From a beta proteobacterium AAP65 (GTDB taxonomy: Bacteria; Pseudomonadota; Gammaproteobacteria; Burkholderiales; Burkholderiaceae_C): 64,000 nucleotides of DNA. Position numbers and translations under genes: made by a program. Each line of letters begins with the position of its first letter. Within the stretch, counting starts at the first letter, position 1. This document shows positions 48,068-58,600 of the stretch, piece after piece. The stretch is from positions 26,177 through 90,176 of the forward strand of contig LJHW01000023.1 of the NCBI GenBank assembly GCA_001295865.1, in the 5' to 3' direction. The notes under the pieces were generated by a model, which was not told the DNA's origin, did no database searches, and saw only the letters and a list, made by a program, of their open reading frames with translations.

Positions 48068-48685
48068 TTGCTGGCCGCCCGCGCTGCAAGCACGCCGGGC
48101 CGCGCCTGGGTGCTGATGGCCGCGGCGCTGTCGGCCGGCGCGGTGCTGGCCCTGGCGCTGCCCAGCACGCTGCTCGACTGGCAGCCTGAACGTTTCAGCA
48201 CCGAACCCTGGCGCGCCTTCAGCGCCGCCTTCGTGCACTGGAGCCTCTTCCACCTGCTGGCCAACCTGCTGGGCGCCGCGGTGGTGGCCGCGCTGGGCCT
48301 GGCCGCACGCCTGCCGCGCGCCGCCACGTGGGCTTGGGCGGCAGCCTGGCCGCTGACGCACGGCCTGCTGCTGCTGCAGCCGGCGCTGGCGCACTACGGC
48401 GGGCTCTCGGGCGTGCTGCACGCGGGCGTGGCGGTGGCCGCGCTGTGGCTGGTGGTGCGGGAAAGCGGCCGCCGCCGCGCGCTGGGCGCGGCCATCGCCA
48501 CGGGCCTCGTCGTCAAGCTGCTGCTGGAACAACCTTGGGGCCCGCCGCTGCGGCCGGCGCAAGGGCTGCTGAACGGCGGCTGGGACATCGCCACCGCCCC
48601 GCTGGCCCACGCCACCGGCGCTGGCGCGGGGCTGGTTTGTGCGGCGCTGGCGCTGCTGCTCACACGCCGACAATCCCGCGGATGA
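48068..48685 (+). CDS. rrtA: Rhombosortase (rhomboid-type intramembrane protease)
   Basis: The roughly 205-residue membrane protease has about six helices and the compact rhomboid core. An HWSLFHLLANLLGA segment precedes the nucleophile Ser114 in GLSGVLHAG, and the partner His181 is in PLAHATGAGAG. Size and motifs fit rhombosortase, which trims GlyGly-CTERM proteins. A candidate substrate is the S8 protease at 9.4-11.5 kb. The start is uncertain: TTG at 48068 is used; TTG at 48059, GTG at 48110 and ATG at 48116 are also in frame. The stop overlaps the next ATG (ATGA). Confidence 0.85.
   Translation: MLAARAASTPGRAWVLMAAALSAGAVLALALPSTLLDWQPERFSTEPWRAFSAAFVHWSLFHLLANLLGAAVVAALGLAARLPRAATWAWAAAWPLTHGLLLLQPALAHYGGLSGVLHAGVAVAALWLVVRESGRRRALGAAIATGLVVKLLLEQPWGPPLRPAQGLLNGGWDIATAPLAHATGAGAGLVCAALALLLTRRQSRG
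48669..48674 (+). promoter_or_regulatory. -10-like box upstream of the DMT permease gene
   Basis: GACAAT lies seven bases before the ATG at 48682, inside the rhombosortase C-terminus, with no -35 evident. Confidence 0.25.
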
Positions 48686-49590
48686 CTTCAGAAAGAAAAA
48701 CGCAGCTCGACGCGCTGGCCGTCGTGCTGCTGGTGGGCTGCAGCGCGGTGTGGGGCCTGGGCCAGGTGGCCGCCAAGGTGGGTCTGGCCGGGATGCCGCC
48801 GCTGCTGCAGGCGGGCTTGCGTTCCTTGGGCGCGGCCGTGCTGCTGCTGGCCTGGGCCGGGTGGCGCGGCACCTCCGTTTGGCAGCGTGATGGCACCTGG
48901 CGCGGCGGCCTCGCCGCAGGCAGCCTGTTCGCGGCCGAGTTCGCCTGCATCTTCATCGGGCTGCAGTACACCAGCGCCAGCCGCATGGCGGTGTTCATCT
49001 ACCTCGCGCCTTTCGTGGTGGCCCTGGGCATGCCCTTCATCGCACGCAGCGAGAAGCTGCACGCGGCGCAGATGGCCGGCCTGGCACTGGCCTTCGGCGG
49101 CGTGGTCTGGGCCTTTGCCGAAGGTTTTGCCGCGCCCACGCTGGGCCCGCTGCAGTGGCTGGGCGACGGCCTGGGCCTGCTGGCCGCGCTGCTGTGGGGC
49201 CTGACCACGCTGACGCTGCGCGGCTCGAAACTCGCCACCGCGGCGCCCGAAAAAACGCTGCTGTGGCAGCTGGGTGTGTCAGGCGTGGCGCTGACGGCAG
49301 CCGGCCTGCTGCACGGCGAGGCCTGGCCCGCCGTGGTGGGCGCCCTGCCCTGGGCGGCGCTGGCCTTCCAGACCGTGATCGTCAGCTTCGCCAGCTACCT
49401 GGTGTGGTTCTGGCTGCTGCGCCACTACCCGGCCACGCGCATCTCGGCCTATACGCTGCTCACGCCGATGTTCGGCCTGCTGGCGGGTGTGCTGCTGCTG
49501 GGCGAACCGCTCACGCTGCGCCTGGGCGTGGCGCTGGTGGCGGTGTGCGTGGGCATCGCGCTGGTGAACCGGCCGGCCCGCCCGGGCTGA
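48682..49590 (+). CDS. DMT superfamily (EamA) transporter
   Basis: The 302-residue permease has about ten helices in two EamA repeats (first VLLVGCSAVWGLGQVAAK, second LGLLAALLWGLTTLTLRG). The LTPMFGLLAGVLLLGEPL ending is typical. It exports metabolites or drugs; substrate unknown. The ATG overlaps the rhombosortase stop by four bases. Its stop is 15 bases from the convergent stop of the giant exoprotein gene, leaving no room for a further gene. Confidence 0.92.
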   Translation: MTSERKTQLDALAVVLLVGCSAVWGLGQVAAKVGLAGMPPLLQAGLRSLGAAVLLLAWAGWRGTSVWQRDGTWRGGLAAGSLFAAEFACIFIGLQYTSASRMAVFIYLAPFVVALGMPFIARSEKLHAAQMAGLALAFGGVVWAFAEGFAAPTLGPLQWLGDGLGLLAALLWGLTTLTLRGSKLATAAPEKTLLWQLGVSGVALTAAGLLHGEAWPAVVGALPWAALAFQTVIVSFASYLVWFWLLRHYPATRISAYTLLTPMFGLLAGVLLLGEPLTLRLGVALVAVCVGIALVNRPARPG

Positions 49591-49605
49591 GCGGGCCGGC
49601 ACCTT

Positions 49606-52600
49606 TCAGCGCGGGGCCGCCGGGCGCGGCGTGGCGGGGCTGGGCGCGGGGTTGGCCGCCTCGAACTCGCGCCGTTCGAACAGGAAGTCGGTGTTGCCCT
49701 GGTGCCCGGCCGAGCGTGAAGCGCCGTACTGCGGCGTCTGCGGGAACTCCTTGCTCACGGCCGACCGCACGCGGTCGAAGACGCTGCCACCGATCTGCCA
49801 GTTGTCCACGCCCTCCAGCGCGCGCATGAAGTGCCAGGCGAAGACCGAGTGCCCGTCGCGCCCTTCGTCGGCCACCGGCTCGTTGCCGCCCGAGCTCATC
49901 ACCACCGCGGCCTTGCGCGTGAGCATGTCGGCCGCGTTGCTGCTGTTGGTCACCTGCACACGCTCGTTGCCGACCAGCGAGCCCGAGTAGCAGCTGTCGC
50001 TGATCAACATCAGCTGGCGCGAGCCCACGGCCGCCACCATGCGCGCGATGTCGGCGTTGGACAGCCAGCTGGCCGGGTCTTCGGCATTCGTGTCCGAAGG
50101 CAGCCAGAAGCCGGTGTCGGTGCCGCCCACGGGCACCACCACGCCGTGGCCGGCGTAGTAGATGACCACGCTGTCGTTGGCGTCGGCCTCCAGCGCGATC
50201 TTGTTGAAGGCGCGGATCATGGCCTCACGGCTCGGGTTCTCCAGCACCGTGGCCTCGTAGCCCAGGCGGCCTTCGAGCAGCGTGCGCACGGCGCGCGCGT
50301 CGGGCACCGCGCCTTCCAGCGCAGGCACGCGCTTGTCGCGGTAGGTGTTCACGCCGATCAACAGCGCCAGCTTGCGCTCGATGTTGGGCAGCGCGGCCTG
50401 GCGCACACGGCGGCGTTCGGGCTTGCGCGGGCCGGCCACGACGGCGCGGGCCGTGATGGCCTGCTGGATCTCTTGCCGCAAAGCTTCGGTGATGACGCAG
50501 TTGCCGGTGCTCAGCTCGGCCTCGGTCTTGCACGGCCGCACATCGGCCAGCGTGGGGTCTTGCTCCAGCTTGAACAGGCCCTGCGCGAACACCTGCTTCT
50601 TGTACTGCTCGCGCGCGGCCAGCAGGTTCTGCACCTGCGGCCGCGGCAGCAGCCCGTAGTTGACGGCGCGGAAGACCGGTGCGCCGCCGCCGCCTTCACC
50701 GGCCGCGGCAGGGGTGGCCGACAGCGCGGTGGCCGGGGTCGAAGCCTCGGGCGCGGCGGTGGCCGGGGTGCTGCCGCCCTCGGGGGTGCTGGTGGTGGCG
50801 CCCGCAGCCGATGTGCCCGTGCTCGCCAGCAGCGGCGTGACGTCCAGCACCCGGCCTGCGCTCGGGGTCGACATCAGCAGCGGCACCTGCACGGTCTGCA
50901 GGCCCAGCGTGGTGGCGGTGACGCTGGCGTTGGTGGCCGCCGGCTGCGTGGGGGCGGGCGTGAGCGTCAGCGCCGTGGTGTTGCCGGCGGCCTGCACGAA
51001 CAGGTAGTTCAGCGACGCGAGGCCGCCGCCGTTGATGGCGTAGCTGCCGGCTTCGCTGGCCAGCGTGGCCGGGCTGCTCCAGCTCAGCGTGCCGGTGGTG
51101 GCGCTGGCCTGGGTGTCGCTGCCGACGAAGCCGCTGACGCTGCCCGTCAGCGGGGGCAGCGGCGTGCCTGCGGGGGCGGTCAGCGGATCGGCCGTGAGGC
51201 TCAGCGTCGCGGGCGTGATGGTCGCCTGCAAAGACGCCGGCGCCACGAGCACGTAGTTCGCGGCATCGGCGCCCGCCAGGCTCAAGCCCGCCACGGTGAC
51301 CGGCCGCGCCACGCCCACGTTGGCATCGGCAAAACTGCCGCTGGCGGTGCCGGCCAGTGTCAGCACGTCGCCAGGCAGGGGCGTGACGCTGGCGGTGCCG
51401 CCGAGCGTGGCCACGGCCGTGGCGTCGTAGACCTTGTTCTGCGCCGTGAGCCCGGCCACCGCCAGCGGGCGGGCGGTGATGCTGGCCGTGACGCCGGCCA
51501 CCGGCTGCAGCGTGTAGTTGCCGGCGTCGGCGCCGGTCAGGCCCAAGCCGGTCACCGTCACCGGCTTGTTGCTGCCGACGTTCTTGTCGGCAAAACTGGC
51601 GCTGGCCGTGCCGGCCAGCGTGAGCAGGTCGCCGGCCACGGCGTTGAAGGCCGCCGTGCCTGAAAGCGTGGCGGCCGGGGTGGCGTCGTAGACCTTGTCC
51701 GGCACCAGCAGCCCGGTGAGGCTGAGCGGCCGCGGCGTGATGTCGGCCAGCAGCGAGGCCGGCAGCACCAGCGTGTAGTTGCCGGCATCGGCGCCGGCCA
51801 GGCTCAGGCCGCTCAAGGCCACGGGCTTGGCGCTGCCGGCGTTCTTGTCGGCGAACACGCCCGCCGCCGTGCCGGCCAGGCTGACGGCATCGGCGCCCAG
51901 CGGCGTGATGCTGGCGGTGCCGGCCAGCGGCGCGGCGGTGTTGCCGTCGTAGACCTTGTTCAGCGCGCTCAGCCCGGTCAGCACCAGCGGCGCGGCCGTG
52001 ATGCCGCCCACGGCCCCGCTGGCGTTGCCGCTGAAGCCGTAGCCGAAGACGGGCACGCCGGTGGCCGCGTCGACCGCGGTGTAGCTCAGGCCCGTGGCCA
52101 GCACCGTCTTGCCGGTGCCGGCGTTGCGGTCGGCGTAGAGGCCGGCCGTCACGGGCGTGAGCGTGACGGTGTCGCCCGCCAGCGCACCGCCGAGGGCGAA
52201 GTTGCCCGCCGCCAGCGTGGCCGCAGTGCTGCCGTCGTAGACCTTGTTCACCGCGCCCTGCAGCGTGGCGCTGAGCGTGGGGGCCAGGCTGTAGAGCAGG
52301 CCGTTGCCAGCCGCGGCCGGCGGGGTGGCGGCCGGCGCGTTGTACTGCTTGAAGGCCGGCACCAGGCCGCTGCGTGTGTCCAGCGCCGGGTCGGCCGAAT
52401 AGACCAGCCAGCGCGCCGCGCCGGGCACGCTCAGCGCACCAGCGCCGGCGTTGTTGACGAAACGGTTCGTGGTGAGCGTGATGCCGCCCGAGCTGGCGAC
52501 CAACGCGCCATCGAGCTGCAGCACATCACCGGCCCCGCTGCCCAGCGTGGTGAAGTTCAGGCTGCCGGCCGTCCACGCGCCGGGCAGCAGCGCGCCGCTG

Positions 52601-55600
52601 GCCTGCGTGAGCGTGACGTTGCTGTAGCCGCTGCCCACGCTGGAGCCGCCGCTGCGTGTGAAGCTGCCGTTGACATCGAGGCTGCCCGTGCCGTCGAGCA
52701 GGCCGCCCGTGAGGTTGAGCGCCGCGAAGGCGGCCGCGCCGTTGAGCGTGAGCGTGCCGTTGCTCACCGCCGCGCTGCCGCCGCCGCTGACGGCACCGCC
52801 CAGCACCACGAGGCCGCTGCCCTGCACCGCGAGGTTGCCCCCGAGCAGGGCCGCACCGGTGACGGTGAGCGAGCCGCCGCTGACCGTCAGTGCATTGCCG
52901 GCGTTGACTTCGAGCCCGGCCACGGTGTCGGTGCCGCCGGCCTTGAGCACGCTGAAGCCGCTGCTGATCAAGGCGGTGTCGGCGCTGCCCGGCAGGCTGC
53001 CGCCCCAGTTGGCCGCGTTGCTCCAGTCGAGCGTGCCGGCGCCGTTGGTGAACACCCGCGTGTTCGGTGTGCTGCTGAAGATCAGGCGCACGGCCTCGCC
53101 AGCCGCCAGCCGGTAGCCGGTGCTGAAGCCGGCGGGCTGGCTGACGCTGTCAAAAACCCCCGTGCTGCTGCCGCTCAGCAGCACCGGGATGGCGTCGGCA
53201 TTGGCCGGGTTGTAGGCCGGCAGCGTGGCCACCTGCAGCGAGCCGCCGAGCGTGGTGCTGCCGCTGACGGCGAGGCGGTCGCTGCTGCCGGGCGTGGTGC
53301 CGCCGAGGTCAAGCGTGAGCACGCCGCCGCTCATGACGAGGTTGCCGGTGATGCTGAGCGTGCCGGCCGCGCCCACGCTGCCGGGCACCAGCGTGCCTTG
53401 CTGCGTGAGCGTGCCGCTGCCCACGTCCACCGTGCCCAGGCCGCTGATCGTGGCGGCCGCCGCGTTGGTGAAGCCGGCCGGCACCGCCAGCGTGGCGCCG
53501 GTGTTGGTGGCGATGCTGCCGGTCTGCGTGAGGCTGCCCGCCAGGGCCAGCGTGCCGGCGCCCACGTCGAGCGTGCCGCTGTTGTCCACGCTGGTGAAGG
53601 CCAGCGTCTGCGTGCCAGCCGAGAGCTTGACCAGCGTGCCGCTGTTGAAGAGCGTGCCCGTGCCGGCGCTCAAGCCCAGCGGTGTGGCGGCGCTGCCGTT
53701 GAGCGTGACCGTGCCCGCGGCGTCGTTGACGAACTGCCCGCCGGCGCTGGCGTTGAAGGCGATGGCGTCGTCACCACCGATGCTGAGGCTGCCGCTGTTG
53801 ACCCAGGGCCGGCTCACGGCCAGCGTGCCGCCCGTGGCCGTGACGAGGTTGACCACGCCGGTGCCCAGGGTGCTGAAGCTGGCGCCGCCCTGCAGGCTGG
53901 CGTTGGTGCCGCTGGCGTTGAAGGCACCGCTGACCACCAGGCTGCCCGTGCCGCCCACCGCGCCACCGGTGAGCGTGAGCGCACTGACGGTCTGCGCGGC
54001 GGTGTGGTTGAAGTTCAGCGTGCCGCCGCTGGTCTGGAAGAGCAGCGCACCGGGCGTGAGCGCGGTGTTGATGTCCACCGTGCCGGCGCTCACCTCCAGG
54101 CGGCCGCCGCCGGTGGCCGAAGCGCCAGCGCCCAGGCTGCGCGTGCCGCCCGTGAAGGCCAGCAGGGCGCCCGTGGCCACGGTGTAGCTGCCGCTGTCGC
54201 TGCCGCCGCCGTTGACGGCCAGGCCGCCGCTGCTGACGTTGACCGCGCCCAGGTTGGTGAAGCTGCCCGCGGCCAGCGTGGCCAGCCCGGCGCCGTTGTA
54301 GTTCAAGGTGCCGGCGTTGTTGAAGGCCGGTGCGCCGCCGAGGTTCTGCACCACGAAGCTGGCCGTGCTGGCCAGGTTCATCACGCCACCGCTGGCGTTG
54401 GTGATGAAGCCGCCGGCGCTGCCATCGAGCGCGATGAAGTCGTCGCCCGCCAAGCTGAGCGTGCCGTTGTTGACCCAGGGCCGCGCCACGGTGAGCGTGC
54501 CACCGCTGGCGGCGGCCAGGTTGATGCTGGTGCTGCCGCTGGTGGTGAAGCCGGCGCTGCCGGCCAGCGTGACGCTGCCGCCCAGCACCTGCAAGGCACC
54601 GCCCACGGTGATGGCGCCGCTGCCGGCCAGCGTGCCCTGGTTCAGGCTCAGCGCCGAGAGCGTCAGCGGGCTGGCGTTGTTCAGCACCAGCGTGCCGCCG
54701 TCGAGCACGGTGGCCCCGGCATAGCTGTTCTGCGCGCTGAGCGTGACGGTGCCGGCGCCGCTCTTCACCAGGCCCGCCGTGCCGGCCAGCAGCGCGCTCA
54801 CGCTGCCGCTGCGCACGTCGTAGCCGCCGGTGCTCGTGAGCGTGCCGTTGACGATGCTGCCGGCCAGCAGCTGCACGTTGGCCACCGTTTCGCTGCCGGC
54901 GCCGAGATCGAACACGCCGCCGTTGACCACCAGCGTGCCCGCATCGGGCAGGCGGTTGGCCGCGCCCAGCACCAGCGTGCCGGCGTTCACGGTGGTGCTG
55001 CCGGTGTAGGTGTGGGCGCTGCTGAAAGTGGTGGTGCCGGTGCCGCCGGTGGCGACGTTGCCGCTGCCACTGATGACACCCGCGACCAGCAGCCCGCTGC
55101 CGCCCCCGAGCAGGGTGAGGTCGCCGATCAAGCCCAGGTTGCCCAGCACCTGCCCGCCATCGCCGCGCAGCGTGCCGCCGTTGGCGTTGAGCGAGTTCGA
55201 GACCGAGGCGCCGCCGAGCAGGTCGAGCTGCGCGCTGCCGATAGAGATCACGCCGCCGCCCAGGGTGGCGTTGGCGCCTTGCAGCGCCAGCACACCGCCG
55301 AGGATGTTGGTGCCGCCCACGCTGCTGGGGCCGGTGAGCGTGAGCGTGCCGCTGCCGAGCTTCTCGAAGGGGCCCACGCCGCTGATCGCGCCGTCGTAGG
55401 TGGTGCTCGTGTTGTTGGCACCCACACGCAGCACGTTGCTGCCGTGGCCCACCGTGCCGGCGCCGCTGAGGCCGCCCAGCGTCTCGTCGGCCAGCACGTT
55501 GAGCGTGAAGGCGGAGGCGACAACCACGGTCGAGTTGTCGGGGATGGCGTTGCCGCCATTCACGGTGAGGTTGCTGCCGGTCAGGCGGGTGTCGCCGACA

Positions 55601-58600
55601 TAGGTGTTGTTGCCCGAGAAGGTGAGCGTCTGCGCGCCGCCGAAGGGCAGCGTGAGGTTGCCGGTGCCGCTGATGGGGCCCGAGATGGTGATGTCGCCGG
55701 CGGTGACGAAGAAGTTGGCGTCACCGCCAAGCACCACGCTGCCGCTGACCGTGGCCGGCACCCCGCCACCCCCGCCCAGCGCGGCGCCGGGGCCCAGGGT
55801 GATGGTGTTGGGCAGCACGGCGCCGTTGCGCGGGTTCAAGGTGCCGGCCACGGCGATGCCGCCCGGCACCGCGGCCGACGAGCCGTCCAGCGCGAGGTTG
55901 GCGCCGCTGCTGACGCTGGTGCCGCCGGTGTGGCTGTTGGGCGCGTACAGCGCCACGTTGCCCGCGGCCACGTTGAGCGCGCCGCTGCCACTGACGGTGT
56001 TGAAGACCTGCAACGTGCCCCCGGCCAGGCCGAAGGCGGCGGTGCCGCCTGACAGCGCCACGGCACCGGTCAGCCCGTTGGTGCCGTTGCTGGCCCCCAC
56101 CTGCCCGCCGGCGGCGACTTCGAGGGTGTTGTTCAGTGAAACACCGCCCACCAGGTCGAGCGTGCCGCCGCTGTTCACGGTGACGAAGCTGCTGCCCAGC
56201 GTGCCGCTGGTGCCCTGCACCCGCAGCGTGCCGGCGTTGACGGTGGTGTCACCCGAATGGCCGTTGCTGCCGCTGATCGTGGTGATGCCCGTGCCCTGCT
56301 GCAGCACATTGCCCGCACCCAGCAGCGTGTTGCTCACGGTGTGGGCGTTGGCGCGGTTGAACTGCAGCGTGCTGCCGCTGGCGATGTTCACAGTGCCCGT
56401 GCCCAGGCTGCCGGTGTTGCCGCCATCGCCCACCGACAAGGTGCCGGCCGTCACGCTGGTGGTGCCGGCGTAGGTGTTGGTGCCGGTGAGCGAAACCAGG
56501 CCGCTGGTGGCCTTGTTCAGCCCCACGCTGCCGGAAACCGGCCCGGCCAGCGTGAGCCCGGTGCCGGTGCTGCCCACCGACATCGGCCCGTCGCTCATCA
56601 CCACGGCGCCGGTGATGCGGCCGCTGCCGCTGCTGTTGGCCAGCGTGCCGCTGCTGCTGGTGATGAGGTTGGCCACCGTGGCGCCGTCGCTCACATCGAG
56701 CGTGCTGAAGACCAGCACGCCGCCGCTGCTGTTGCCCGCGGTGGCGCTGGCGCCGGCCAGGCGCAAGGTGCCCGAAGACACCGTGGTGCCGCCGGTGTAG
56801 GTGTTGATGCCGCTGAGCGTGGCAACGCCGCTGCCCACCTTGGAGAAGCTGCCCGAGCCCGAGATCACGCCCGCAAAGGCCACGTCGCCACCGTCTTGCC
56901 CCGTGGCCAGCGAGAAGGCCGCCAGGTTCACCGCGCCCGTGCCGGTGAGATCGCCGATGCTTTCACTGCCGCCCAGTTGCAGCACGCCCGCGGGCTGGAT
57001 CGTCACCAGGCCGGTGCTGGGCAGTTGGCCCGTGCCGGTGGTGATGAACACGCCGTTGATGGTGGTGCCGCCGGTGTGCGTGGCGGCCGATTGCAGCGTC
57101 AGCGTGCCCCCGCCGCTGCCGTCGTGCGTGAGGCGGCCCGTGCCGCCCAGGCCGTCGAAGAACTCCATCGCCGTGTTGGTGGCCAGGGTGCCGCCGCCGC
57201 TGCCCATGTCCACCGTGTTGCTGATGGTCACGGGGTTGGTCACCGAGCGCAGCGTGCCGTTGTCCAGCGTGACGATGCCGAAGCCGAGTTGGCCGCCATC
57301 GTTGATGGCGAGCTCGGCGCCGCCGGTGATCAGCAGGTCGCCCATCGAGTTGCCCGAACCCTGGAAACGCACCACGCCCGCGTCGACGGTGAGCCCCGCG
57401 CTGCCGCCGATGTTGCCGGTGGCGTCGATCACCAGCGTGGCGCCGCCACTGCTGCTCATCGTCGCAGCGGTGCTCAGCAGGATGTTGCCGGTGAAGGTGC
57501 CGGTGCCGCTGCTGGACGTCAGCCGGCCGCCGGCCAGCGTGAGATCGCTGGCGATGCTGACGCCGTTGGAGGCATCCAGCGTGGCGCCGGCGTTGACGAA
57601 CACAAACCCCGTGCCGAGCGCCTGCGAGCCCGAGGTCACGCGCAGCGTGCCGGCGTTGATGAGGGTGCTGCCGCTGTAGTTGCTGAAGCCGGGCGCGTTG
57701 AGTGTCAGCGTGCCGGCGCCTTCTTTCGTGAAGCCGCCGCTGCCGGTGAGGTTGCTGTTCAGGCTGCTGCCAGCCCCGCTGAGCGTCCAGGTGGCGGCGT
57801 TGCTCAGGTTGATGTCGCCGATGACGTTGAGGTTCACCGCCGTCAGGGCCGCGGCGAAGGTGTGCACGCCCGTGCCGCCGCCGTTGGTGAGGGCGATGTT
57901 GCCCGCCGTGGACGTCAAGGGCGCGAGCACCGCCACCCGGCCGATGCCGCTGGCCGTGCCTGCGCCGTTGTCGTTGGCCGACAGCAAGAGCGAGCCTCCC
58001 ACCGAGAGGGCTGCGTTGATGTCGATGTTGTTGCCGGCCTGCAGCGTGAGGTTGCTCGGCGAGGCCGCGTTCACCGCATCGCTGACCGTGATGTCGTTCG
58101 TGGCCTGCAACGTCACGCTGCTGCTGCCCAACTGGATGGCCAGCTGCGCAGCGGTGATGACGCTGGTGGCCGCGGGGTTGTCGACAAAGGCGATGCTGTT
58201 GCTGCCAAGGTCGTCGCCCGTGGTGCCGTCACCGTTGAGGTTGGGCGTGCTGGCCTGGATGACGATGTTCAGCGGGTCGAGCAGCAGCGTGCCTTCGCGG
58301 CCGGCGCTGGCGCGCAGGTCGGCCGTGCCGCGGTAATCGAGCCAGCCCTTGGCCGACACCTCGGCCAGGCCGCCGTGGCCCCCGAGTGCGCCTCCCCGGG
58401 TGCTGACATGCCCGCCGAAACGTGTGGCCGTGTCCGACCACACCACCACCAGGCCGCCATCGCCCTGCCCCGTGGCATCGGCCCGCAGCGTGGCGCCGCG
58501 CAGGGCCGTCACCATGTCGGCATGGCGCACCAGCGGGTTCTTGCCCTGGAAATCGCCGCCCACGCGCAAGAGGCCACCGCCGCTGGCGCCGCTGGCGTCG

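Noticed and set aside
49590..49606. Immunity gene downstream of the exoprotein, as in contact-dependent inhibition systems
   Set aside because: Only 15 bases separate the convergent stops, so no immunity gene can be present there. The caspase domain is also not a typical CdiA toxin.
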